A stretch of DNA of 64,000 nt, from NCBI GenBank assembly GCA_006538405.1, contig BJKQ01000008.1, positions 2,046,001 through 2,110,000 of the forward strand. The letters are read 5' to 3'. The notes below the pieces were generated by a model. The model searched no databases. It saw only the letters and a list, made by a program, of their open reading frames with translations, and was not told the DNA's origin. Source of the stretch: Hansfordia pulvinata. Lineage: Eukaryota; Ascomycota; Sordariomycetes; Xylariales. Positions 49,455-59,847 of this stretch are shown piece by piece; position 1 is the stretch's first letter, and every line of letters begins with the position of its first letter. The position numbers were made by a program, and so were the translations under genes.

Positions 49455-52400
49455 TCAATGGTAGTTCAGCTCTACGTTGGCCCGGAAATTGCACCGGCAA
49501 CGACACTCGGGCACGGGGCATTCCGAGTGCTTGGAAAACCACTGCCTGGCATGGTCCAGGTGCAGGACGTGGTCGCACTTGAGGCAGAACGTCGGGAACC
49601 TCGCTGCCGCGCGAGTGCCCGGGTCTGAGGAGGGCTCAGGCTTGTCGGACCGCGGCACGCCCACCACCTCCAGGCAGACCACGCACCGCGGCAGATGACG
49701 GCCGCAGTTGGGGCAGCTGATGCCTGCGTTGATGTTGGAGGCCATCAGGGGGTTGCGCTGCTCGGTGGGCGGCGCGGGCTGCGTTTTCGAGAGCTCGTAC
49801 GCGGCATCGCAGTACACACATCGCAGCGCGATCTGTCGGGAGCGGGGTTTGACAGTAGGCACGCCGTGCAGCTTGCTCCTCTTGGTGCTCTCCACCTCGA
49901 ACTTTGTCCTTTGGAAGAAGGCCTTGTGGCGCTGCAGGTACGCCCTGTACGCATTGCGCCAGGCCAGGCAGCGGTAGTCGTCGATGTAGCGAGGGGCGCA
50001 GACGGACAGCACCAGCGTTGCCGTCTGGACATCGTTGAACTTCTCAATGTACTTGGCGAAGATGTCGACGAGGTCGTCGGTGACGCCGGTCAGGACAATG
50101 CCCTCAATGTCGCCCGTCTCGATGGACTTGACAATCTGCTGCTGCAGCCACGTGCCGAGCTTTTCATCGTCAAAGTATCGCAAAGCAACGTAGGTGCGGT
50201 CCCGGAGCGGCAGGGATTCCTGGTTGCCGATCACCTCCCAGTCGTTTGTCGCAATGATCGACGAGATGGCCCGCAGGTAAGGGTCCGTCTTCGACGCGAC
50301 GGCGTCGTCAAAATCGAGCTGCTCCTGAGCCAGGCCAGTGTCGCCTCGGCCAATCAGCTGCAGCGCCAGCGAGACGAACAGAAGCTCCGGGTATTCAGTG
50401 CTTGCTTTCTTCAATATCTGCACGGCCCGGGTGGGATCCCCCTCGAACAGAGCGTGTGCGGCTGCCATGGTGTACCAGGACGAGTTCCTCTCCGATGCCG
50501 GTGACCGCGCATAATCGCTAAAGTCCATGTCTTGGGTGCGTCCCCACCGACATATGGCCATGCCAGCCTGTCTGTGGGCGGGCTTCTTCGTTGCCACCCC
50601 TGTGTACTTGGGCTGGGGCGCCCTCTTGTTGATGACCTGCAAGCACCGCTCCCACCCCATCTCGTCCGGGATGGAGGTGCCTTCGGAAAGTCGAGCCGTT
50701 CCTTTGAGGCCTGGGCAAGTCAGTGGGCGGCCGTTTGAGAGGGGGTGTGCATATAACCAACCGAGGTCGTTCGCCCAAAGACTTCCTACTCCCATGTAGC
50801 TCAAGTCCACGCCAGACGCTACCATGCCGCCGTCAACAGCGGCTTGCTCAGCACCTGCACTGGGTTAGTTGCTGCACAAGCCACGACATGCCATGATATG
50901 CCAGTGCTTACCGAACATCCAATCCCACAAGTCTCGCAGCCACGGATCATCCGAAACAATGCTTCTGTTCGCGGCAAAGTCAAAGAGGTAGCGTTCATTG
51001 GCGCGCAGAAGCATGATATGGTCAAGGACAAGCTGCGCTTCCTTGGGAAAACCTTTGATTGCGTTGGTAAGGCCCAGCAGCCCTTCATGGACTTCCCGGT
51101 TAGAAGGCGGCCCCGAGTTGTTGAGCGACAGCTCCAGCAGGGAACGGTCCAGCTCTTCGATGGTCAAGGGCCGGCGGTCGGACTTGGCGACCTGCGAGTC
51201 TTTCAGGTTTTTCTTTGCAAAGTACCGCAACCCGCGCATCTTCTCTTTCAAGTACGCGGCGTCGGTGAACAGCGTTGGGAACTCGGCGTTGACAGCCGTA
51301 GTGTCTTCGATCAAGTCCTCGCTGGGAGGGATCGTTTGGAGAGCCTCCTCGATGATGGGGCCGATTGGCTGCTTGTCATCGCCAAACAGTGGCATCTCAG
51401 ACAGTGCGTTGTCAATGAGCATCGAGCTCATCATGGCGGAGTACTGGGAATCCTCAAACTGCATCAAGCTATGATATGACGATCCCTCTGAGGAGAAGGA
51501 GTTAGTGGATTGCAGTGAGTCGGATGGGGTCTATTACCTATCAGTCCGCGGTAGGGTGTCTGCCAGGGCACCATCTTGTAGACGTGCTCCGAAGTGTAGT
51601 TGGGCTTCTCGACAATCTCGAAGGCGCCGCTGGCACGCAACACGACAGCTCGCGGGTTTAGCACGGGCGAGTTCAGAGTGACCCAGTCGAAAGAGACAAT
51701 CCTATCATCCTTCCTGTCCATGTTGATGTAGGCCATGTCGAGCTCGGTAGACATCCTGGTCTCCAAGCACTCGGGCTCTCGTGCCGCTCGGCTTCGGCCC
51801 GCACAAAGTCTTTGCGCGTCTCTATCACTTTCAGCTGTCCGCTCCGGGACAGGACGGCGAGATGCCCGCGATGGTCGCGGTTGAAGCGAAGAGAGCGGAT
51901 GACGGAGGACTTGTCATTCTTCAGCAGCTCCATGTCGGTATTGGTGCCCTGTTCGACCTTGAGGCTGCAGCCCCACGGCAACTCTTCATTGTCCATGGCC
52001 TCGAGGTAGGCCGGAGACGCCACAGATCTGGAGGTGGCTCGACGGTCCCACATCATGACGGCCGGGTGGTCCAGCGCGGACGAGGCAAAAAAAGTTCTGA
52101 TCCGCGTAGTCAATGGCTAAATTATTGTTACAGCGAGTCGGGAAGCTGGTCACGGCACCCGAAGGGTCTGCGCAGGTCAGCCGGAGGTCAAAGCAGGGAT
52201 CACACTGGGTGGACAGAGAGACGTGCCTCGGAGGTCGAAAAGCCGGACGCATTGACCCTTGATACCGGCGACCAGCGTCTGGGGGTTGTCCTCGAAGAAC
52301 TTGACACTGGTGACGGAGGTGCTTGGCTCAAGCCTGCGGAAGCTCTCCATCAGGGAGCCATGGTCTTTGGAGGCGCCTTGAGGGGCATCGCCCAACGTCG

Positions 52401-52809
52401 AGATCCGGTGGACGTCGTAGATCTGCAGGCTCTGGTCGTTGCGAACCCGGTCCAGGCCCACGGCGAGCAGGTTGCCCGTGTTGAAAGAGACGGCCTGGCA
52501 CGGGCGCGGGGGCTTGAGCTTCTTCTCGTAGTAGCTATTGGAGTTGTCGTCGATCCTGACGAGGTTGATGTTGTTGTTGGTGGTGCCCAGCGCAACGAGC
52601 CCGTGGTACTGGGGGGACCAGTCGTAGGCCGTCAGAGGCGGCGTCTCCTCGTGGCGGGAAACCTTGAGGAAGTCGAAGCGCTTGTTGCGCGCCTGGCCGA
52701 CGGGTTTGTAGAGCTGGATGAAGCGATGGGCCAGGTTGACGTGGATGAAGCCGTCAAAGGCCGGGTCAGGTGACCATTTGATGACGCCAGGCTCGGGACG
52801 GTTGTCCAT
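49455..52809 (-). CDS. SEA/GATOR2 complex WD40 subunit, Sea4/Mio-like (two apparent indels)
   Basis: Four exons: 52809-52227, 52167-51538, 51487-50912 and 50854-49455, about 1062 residues. The N-terminal third is a WD40 propeller (IKWSPDPAFDGFIHVN, AYDWSPQYHGLVALGT, SVKFFEDNPQTLVAGIKG, MMWDRR). A helical middle follows. The C-terminus has paired-Cys zinc-binding motifs, CVYCDAAYEL, CPNCGRHLPRCVVCLE and FCLKCDHVLHLDHARQWF with CPVPECRCRC, as in Mio/Sea4. The complex sits at the vacuole and acts upstream of TORC1 in amino-acid sensing. Exon 1 to exon 2 (LFDLR to DPSGAV) fits best with a rare GC..AG intron (52226-52168). Two indels are inferred: one extra T in a T7 run near 52086-52092, and one missing base near 51775-51785 (AEAER to EPECLETRM). 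They cancel in total length. Confidence 0.88.
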
Positions 52810-53685
52810 GGCGAGCGCGCCCGAGGCTGCGGGCTTTCCTCAGAAGATAGGTTGACCTGCAAAGACGCTCGCTTCAAGACCTGCGCTGGGTAGAGCGGGC
52901 CACTTTACTCGTGCAGTGAGGCAAGGCCAAGGCCGGTCCGGTCAAGATTGCGTCGCGTCCGTGCCGATATCGTCGGAAGCAGCCGTTGCGCCGGCTCGCC
53001 GGCTCGCCCGATGCAATGCCTGCCAGGCAAGAGGTTGTCCCGAGTGTCGCGCGTGGCTCGATCCAGGTTGAGAAGCAAGGGTGATGAGGCGGTCAGCGCC
53101 GGGGCCCGACTATCGTGACGACGTGAGGTGACGATACATACCCGCGGACGATGGGGGCGAAGCTGAGGTAGGTGGGCAATGACTAACCGGAGGCAGAGGT
53201 GCAGCGCGGCATTGGCCAATCAAGCATTGGCCTATTGCCTGGCATCCCTGCTGCGGTCGGTCGAGGTCGCTGTACTCTTTTCCTTCCGGCTGCGCGCTAC
53301 GCTGAGTGCGTCGGCTCGGGGATACCCAAGTACCGCTACTTACCACCCATCTGACGGGCTCCCGCTGGAGATCCAATGGGTCCCCGGGCCCCTAGCGCGG
53401 GGCATTCAGCAGTGCTGGCTAGGCCTAAATGCACAGAGGCTTAGACCCCAGTATTGCCCAGCTTAGCGGGTCCTCGCCCGCCCACCGGCGGGCCTCCGTC
53501 CGCGAGCCGGCCCCTCTAAAATTTCTGGCAGCCGGTGCAACTCTGAAAAACATCATCTGCAGCACTCTCTGCAGTGACCGTCCAACACCCGTCGCATACC
53601 GCCTCGCCCTGCCCCGACCCAGGTCGATCACCACACGCGACACACTCCACACGGGCCGCCCGAAGTATCAGTCGGAGCGCCCGCC
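52810..53685. promoter_or_regulatory. Divergent upstream region of Sea4/Mio and Efg1
   Basis: 876 bp between two start codons read outward; both promoters must lie here. No coding exon or specific site recognised. Confidence 0.5.
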
Positions 53686-54766
53686 ATGTCCTCCAAGCGC
53701 AGGTACAACGACTACAGCGACAACGCCGACGCCGACGGCGGCGACGGCGACGGGCCGCGCCACAACCCCAAGGCCATGTCCCGCGGCCAGTCGTCGGGCT
53801 TCCAGCCCCAGCACGACCCCCGCAAGGTGCGGGCCAAGATGGCGCAGAGGAAGGCCAAGCGCGAGAGCCGCGACCAGCCCGACAGCATGAACTGGATCAA
53901 GAAGCGCGTCCGCACCATCGAGCGCCGCCTGCGCGCCGGCCAGTCGCTGCCCGCCAACGTCCAGAACGACCTCGAGCGGGAGCTGGCCCACCACCACCAG
54001 CGCATCAAGGATGTGGCCGCCGACCACGAGAGGAGCGCCGGGCTCGTCAAGTACAAGATGGTCCGCTTCTTTGGTAAGGATATGGTCTCCCTTTTCTGTC
54101 CTCGCCCCCTCTTGACACACATTCACCCACACACACACACACACACACAGTCTTGTTACATCATAGCTAATCTCGTCTTCGCCCCTCACAGAGCGACGCA
54201 AGGCCGACCGCCTAGCCAAGCAGATCCGGGTCCAGCTCGAAAAGGAGACGGACGAGGCCGCGCGGCAGCGGCTCGAGAAGGACCTGCACACGGTCGAGAC
54301 GGACAGCATCTACGCCCAGTACTTCCCCTACCGCGAGCGCTACGTCAGCCTGTACCCGGCGTCGGCGGCGGACCAGGCGGGCGACAAGTCGGAGGAGGGC
54401 GGCGGCGGCGGCCAAGGCGGCGGCAGCAAGGCCCAGAAGTTCCTGCACAGCCAGCGGCCGCCGGTGTGGACCGAGATCGAGAAGGCGGCTCCCCAGGGCC
54501 ACCGGGCGCTGGTGCAGATCCGCGAGCGCCTCCCGACAGACGGGTCCGTAGCTGCGGCCGAGGGACCGCGAAGCAAGAAAATCAAGGAGGCAGCCGCACC
54601 TGCGTCCGATGACGCCGGCAGCCGCAAGGGCAAGGACAAGGGCAAAGGCAAGGACAAGAGCAAGGGCAAAGAGGCAGACAAGGAGACGGCGAAGACGAGG
54701 GGCGAGTCGGACGGGGCCGGCGACGACGGCGACGACAGCGACGGAGGCTTCTTCGAGGCGGCTTGA
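53686..54766 (+). CDS. efg1: rRNA-processing protein Efg1
   Basis: Two exons, 53686-54073 and 54192-54766, over a 118-nt intron (GTAAGG..ACAG) that carries a CA microsatellite. The product is 320 residues in an intact frame. The conserved Efg1 core is clear: MNWIKKRVRTIERRLRAGQS, LPANVQNDLERELAHHHQRI, KMVRFFERRKADRLAKQIRV and YFPYRERYVSLYP. It is long-helical and strongly basic. In yeast Efg1 acts in the nucleolus in early pre-rRNA processing for 18S rRNA. The C-terminal third is a low-complexity Gly stretch followed by KGK-rich repeats and an acidic end (DDGDDSDGGFFEAA), as often seen in nucleolar proteins. Its right-hand neighbours are two more RNA-related genes. Confidence 0.92.
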
Positions 54767-55779
54767 GAGACAGGCTCCGGTGCCGTTGGCGTTGAATGAT
54801 TCTTATGATACCCACGACGAGACGAAGAGAAAAAAGGCTGCGCAGTGTACATGTAATAGACGCGCCCCTAGAGCGACACCACATCCACGTATCGGCCTGC
54901 CCTGTGTTGTCCGCATTCAGACCTGCGCCAGGCCCAGTTGACCACGCATTCTGCGCCCATCTGGTCGGCCGTCTTAAAGTCTACTACATACACCTGACCT
55001 GACACGACACCAGTCAAGATCTCAAGTACGATACTTACCTACCTTACTTAGTACCCATCCTTGAAGGCCTGATCCTGCTTGTACCGAGCAGATCTTACCT
55101 ACGAGCACCTACCTACACGTACACAGGTAAGTAGGTAGGTAAACTCACGTCGCACAAGGCAGAGCGGGCAGGCCGTTACCCCCACCGGGAAGAGCCAACC
55201 ATTGTTCGTCGGATGCGAACAATAAATCTCCCACTGCTCGCACCCGAGCCGGGCCAGGCTTGTTTGCCCGACCCGTCCCGCCCTGCTCTTCGGCCCCTTG
55301 CTGCTGATGCCATCTACTCGTATACCAACTCTGCCCCGCAGCCGAGGGTATCTGTATCTGCCTGTCTTGTCTCCTCTTTCTTTCTTTCTCTCTCTCTTCC
55401 TTTCTCTCATATCCTCTCTTCTTCTTATCCTTCTTCTTCTCTTCTTCTCTCACACTCCGTCTCCACACTGCCTTCCTTATAGTTGGGAGCGTGGGTCTCT
55501 CTTTCCCTCCCGCATCCGAATACACGTTCCCCACCGTTTGGCGGCGCCCGCGAGGTTCTGACCAATCCGCGCCTGCTCCGCATCACCTCGCATACACCTT
55601 TCCACACACACCCCCCTTCCAACCACCATCGGCAATCGCTCAACCGGCCTCGCAAACCGGCTGGGCGGCGGGAAAAGGAGACCGAGATCTCCCGCCCCCG
55701 CACACCGCACGGAAGAGCAAACAGCAAAAGAGAGAGATAAAGTCCGGAATAAAAAAAAAAAAAAAAAAAGCGTGCAGCC
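54767..55779. promoter_or_regulatory. Upstream region of the tandem dsRBD-like gene
   Basis: About 1 kb. The left part has TACCT/AGGTA clusters (about 55034-55142). The centre has a long pyrimidine-rich tract (55370-55480), and an A-run of about 19 lies just before the start codon. No exon seen. Confidence 0.5.
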
Positions 55780-56778
55780 ATGGACACGGACGCGGACCCT
55801 CCGCTGGCGACGCTCACCCGAATCCAGCGGTGGAACTCGCGGCAGCAGGCCACGCTGGCGCCGATGACGCCGGCCCAGCGCCGCGCCGTCTGGGACCTCG
55901 ACGCCGCCATCGCCCAGGCCGAGGCCGACGAGAAGGCCAGGGCCGCCGCCGTCGCCTCCAACGCCGCCGGCGCCCCCGTGGAGCTCGACCTGGGCGACGA
56001 GAACTGGGTCGACATTCTGCACAGTGAGTCGAGTCCTTCTGCTCGTAGCCCTGTGTTTTTTTTTTTTTTTTTTTTTTTTTTGCCGGCCGTGTCTTTCTCC
56101 CTCATTTACTGGGGCACAGGACATCACACTGCACACTCACCAACATGCATTCCTCTTTCCTTATCTTTACATGCTGACACATCACCAACCCCCTGCACGT
56201 AGAGTACCGCGCCGCGCACCCGACCGACCCGACGGGCGCCCCCTCCACCCTCGTCTTCGTCGAGGACGGCGTCGAGGGGCCGGGGGGCCCCAAGGCCCCG
56301 CAGCGCTGGACCTGCGCGGTTCGCATCCACGAGTCGGCGGCGGCTCTGGGCGGCGGCGAGGCGGGTGCTCCCGCAACCACCTTCGGGCGCAAAAAGGACG
56401 CCCGCACCTACGCCTGCAAGTGCGCCGTCGAGTTCTTGCGGCGCGAGGGCCACATGCCGGCCGACGGGAGCGGCAGAGTTCGGTTCGCGAAGCCTGCTAG
56501 TGAACAGCAGCAGCAGCAACAGCAGCAGCAGGCCAGCAAGAAGAAGAAGGCCAAGACCGGGGGCGCTGGGGACGAGGTGAACGGCAACAACAACAGCGGC
56601 AGCAGTAAAAAGAAGTCCGCGGCGGCGTCGGCGACGACAGGCTCCTCCGAAGACGACCTAGACGAGGACCAGATGGCCGTGCACCAGGTCGCCGAGCTAT
56701 GCAAGTGCCTCGGAATCCAGGCGCCTCGGTACCGGCTGGAGGAGGACCCGGAGCAGCCTGGATTTGTAAGTCTCACGC

Positions 56779-56816
<38 letters not shown>

Positions 56817-57150
56817 CCAACAGTATTCGCTCTCCAACGTCAAGCTACCTTGCTAACGAGAGGGGAAACAGTGGCAGGGCAGCCCGACCCCCGACCCCGC
56901 GCTCTCGCGCTACATCCCCGGCGGCTGCGGCAGGGTGACCGGCGTGTACGGCAAGCGCAACGCGCGCGAGGTCCTGGCGGACGCGCTGCTGCCGCACCTG
57001 CGGGCCGAGTGGGAGCGGCGCCAGGAGGCCGTGCGCATGGTCCTCGGGGAGCTCGCCGCCGCCAACAAGAAGTCGGGCGGCGGCCAGATCCATAGCCAGA
57101 AGCTAGAGCAGCATCAGCGGGACGGGGATGCGATGGTCTTGGGGGAGTGA
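55780..57150 (+). CDS. Protein with two dsRNA-binding-like regions
   Basis: Three exons, 55780-56023, 56203-56765 and 56872-57150, 361 residues, frame intact. Both introns contain simple repeats (T22 in the first, CT array in the second). The N-terminal helix region (LTRIQRWNSRQQATLAPMTP) is followed by a segment that reads like a double-stranded RNA-binding domain: YRAAHPTDP, RWTCAVRIHES, then FGRKKDARTYACKCAVEFLR. A linker of poly-Gln and Lys-rich sequence follows. A second similar unit is split over exons 2-3: VAELCKCLGIQAPRYRLEED, WQGSPTPDPALSRYIPGG, then YGKRNAREVLADALLPHL. The alpha-beta-beta-beta-alpha order and the KK/KR..A helix starts support this, but the match is by eye. RNA binding is therefore inferred. 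No catalytic domain is visible. Confidence 0.75.
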
Positions 57151-57670
57151 GGGCCGCCATGGAGGGGACCCGAGAAATGTCGGGACCCGAGGCGTCTTGT
57201 TGGCTTCTAAGCAGGATTCAAGGGCAGCGAGCAAGTTGGGACCGCGATACAGAACACGTCTTCACTGATCTCAAGGCTTTTACTCAAGGAGCAAGGAATT
57301 CCCAGAAACCGGCGCGTTTGGTAGGCGAAACAGGAATGCGAGACTTTTAAACAGACCCACGGCGAGATCCGGTCAGCTACCTACTCTTCGTTAGACGTGA
57401 TGGTATTTTCCTATTATCCTGTCGTCGGTCACGCAGGACAGGGGGACAGAAATATAGTCATGCCAGGCAAAGGAGTGCTACTATGGGACGTCTCGACAAA
57501 GAGGCGAGAACGGATGCAGAAGCCCATATCTCCTCTGGGCTCTGCAAGTAAAACGACCACGGTGGCATCGTGAGGCCAAAGACGCCCGCCGCGCCGCTCT
57601 TGTAGACGCAGAGAGACCATCTCCGCACTCCAAGCGACACCAGCCACTTAGTGTGCCCCCCCCGCCTCCT
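57151..57670. other. Convergent 3' region
   Basis: 520 bp between the stop codons of the dsRBD-like gene (+) and the Tpt1 gene (-). No gene seen. Confidence 0.5.
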
Positions 57671-58895
57671 TCACCCCCCGAGCTTCCCGCGCGGCGCCCG
57701 CGCGACGACGCCGGCGGGCAGGTCGGCGACCCTCTCGCCGTCGCGCCACAGCACTCCGACGCCCTGGCGGCGCCCGCGGACCTCGCGGAAGTACCTGGCG
57801 GGGACGAGGCCGTCCTCCTCCCCGCCGGCGGCGCCCTCGGTCAGCACGACGCCGTTCGAGCTGAGCCACCACTGCAGGGCGCCGTCGCGCAGGCTCCGCT
57901 CGACGTCGACGAAGACGAGCAGCTCCGCGTCGGCGCGCATGCCGCTGATGACCTGCGGCTTCGGCTTCGGCTTCGGCTTCTGCTCTCGCTGATGGTGGTG
58001 GTGGCTGTCGTTCTTCCCGGCCGCCTCCGTCTCGGCGGCCTCGTCGTGGACCTGCGCCTCTTCCTCCTCCCCTCCCGGCCCCGCGCCGCCGCCGTCGTGG
58101 TCGCGGTCGTCGCCGGGAGGCAGGCCCGTGCCGAAGTGGACGTGGGTCCGGCCCATGCGCCGCAGGCCCCCCGAGGCGACGATGCGGTCCCAGAAGGCAA
58201 AGTACGTCCCGTGGACGACCACCTCGGGCACGTTGCCGGCCTCGAGGGTGACGGGGCGGTGCAAGGCCTCCGAGGCCAGCTTGATGCTGTGGCCCTGGTT
58301 GGCGCGGATCAGCCAGTCGGCCGGGTCTCGTATTTCCTCGTCCGCGGCCGCCGCCCCCGCGCCGCTTTCCTCGCTGCTGCTGCTGCTGCTCTTCTTTCGC
58401 TTCAGGCTGAAGCGCTGCTTGGCGTTGTCCGCCACGGCGCCCTGGATCTCCGCCGTGGTGGGCTTGAGAGAGCGCAGGCGGGGCCAGAGGAGCTGTTTTT
58501 TTTTTCGACCCATCGCGTTAGTAGAGAATACACACGCACACACACACACACATACAAGGTGTCTGGGTTTACAAAAGAAAAGCAGCAAGAGCAAAAAAAA
58601 AAAAAAAAACTCACAACCTGGTCCAGCGGCGCGTACCCCTCGGCGTCGAGCTTGATGCCCGCGTTGGCGGCCTGGTGGCGAAGCAGCGTCGACAGCGCCT
58701 TGGAGATGATCATGTCGCGATCCCCTCCACCCCCACCTCCGCTGCCTCTGCCTCGTCCTCCCTTCTTGCCGCCGCCGCCGCCTCCACCTCTTCTTCCCAT
58801 CCCCCTCTGCCCGACGACCCGCCGCCGCCGCCGCCGTCCACGACGACGCGCTCGTCCAGCGCCGCGCTCTCCTCGTCGAAGCGCGAGGACGCCAT
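57671..58895 (-). CDS. tpt1: tRNA 2'-phosphotransferase Tpt1 (start region uncertain)
   Basis: Two exons, the second 58492-57671; the intron starts GTGAGT, carries A17 and a CA array, and ends ACAG. Exon 1 ends at 58615. Family motifs: ISKALSTLLRHQAANAGIKL with the Arg-His pair, LDAEGYAPLDQV, WLIRANQGHSIKL, VVVHGTYFAFWDRIVASGGL, MGRTHVHFGTG and VFVDVERSLRDGALQWW. Tpt1 removes the 2'-phosphate left at the splice junction of tRNAs by transferring it to NAD+, the last step of fungal tRNA splicing. An acidic/His-rich insertion separates the HFGTG and ISGMRADAELLVFV blocks, making the protein long. The start is either ATG 58800 (335 residues, no correction) or ATG 58895 (about 367 residues), which needs one more G in the run near 58802-58806. 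The Gly-rich N-terminus continues smoothly across that point, so I favour 58895. Confidence 0.88.
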
Positions 58896-59055
58896 CGCGC
58901 CGCCGCCCACGTGCGACTGCCGTCCGACGGGCCGCTGCTGCTGCCCCGGCTTCGTCGCCCGGTAGCGGTGCTGCTCTCCGCCGCGGTCGTCGAGAAGGGC
59001 CTCCTCCTACTGCCCGGCGGCTGTAGCGATGAGGAGCGCTCTGCCGTTTCCGCCG

Positions 59056-59108
<53 letters not shown>

Positions 59109-59847
59109 AAGTGTCCCCAGCCGAGGATCCAATGAGAGGTCCCGGCTTTGCGCGCGGCAGCAGACGACGACCAGGCGGCTGCCGAGAGACGGGGGGAAAG
59201 GAGGGGCGTGCCACGATGCTCTGTTCTTGTGTTTTCTTTCCGGAGCGGGGCCGCGAGGGAGGTACCCGGTTTGCTCTCGGGTGCGTGTGCTCCAGTGCGT
59301 GCGGGCGATCTTCTCGAGGACTTGAATGGACTGCGGTGTATGTAGGAGCACGAAAAAAACCAGTGCAAGTCCCGTCTTGGCTTGGAGCGTTGGGTGGGAT
59401 ATAGGGATGGAAGAGATGGGTGCGAAGAGCTTTGGTGGGGCGGCCCAGGTCGGCGCGGGACGTCTTCCCCCACGAAATACATCCACCGTACACGCGCCTT
59501 TTCCGCCTGTCAACTTAACCCAAGTCAGGTCGCTGCCGTCACTCAGTCCACCGGTACTACAAGGACCGGTCTGTGTGTCATCCGGCCAGTCGGCGTCGAC
59601 GTCGACCTCGGATGCACGCACAGCATATCGCAGGTCTCTAGCAAATTGCCATCACCTCTTCGTTTCCATCTACACACAGGCTGCAGACGCGGGTACTTTC
59701 TGGAACACCTTGGTAGGTACAACCATGCACAAGTAGGTGCCTTTCCACCCCCTCCTGCGCCCATGTCGATGTCAGATCCAGGCCAACTCGAGGCCAACCA
59801 CGATATCGAGGCCAACTCGAGGCCAACCCCGAGATGACGCATCCCCC
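58896..59847. promoter_or_regulatory. Upstream region of Tpt1
   Basis: 950 bp from the Tpt1 start to the 3' end of the GDSL esterase gene. Contains a 17-unit CTG array. Another repeated motif of about 17 bp (AACTCGAGGCCAACC-type) lies near 59785-59830. No exon recognised. Confidence 0.5.
59058..59108. repeat. (CTG)17 / (CAG)17 trinucleotide array
   Basis: Seventeen perfect CTG units, i.e. CAG in the direction of Tpt1 transcription. It lies about 160 bp upstream of the likely start codon and so may be in the 5' UTR or promoter. Confidence 0.95.

Noticed and set aside
51781..52773. Open frame of 330 codons on the + strand
   Set aside because: Antisense shadow of the Sea4/Mio exons, whose WD40 and zinc motifs are clear on the - strand.
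57653..59026. Open frame of 457 codons on the + strand
   Set aside because: Antisense to Tpt1; produced by high GC content and lack of stops.
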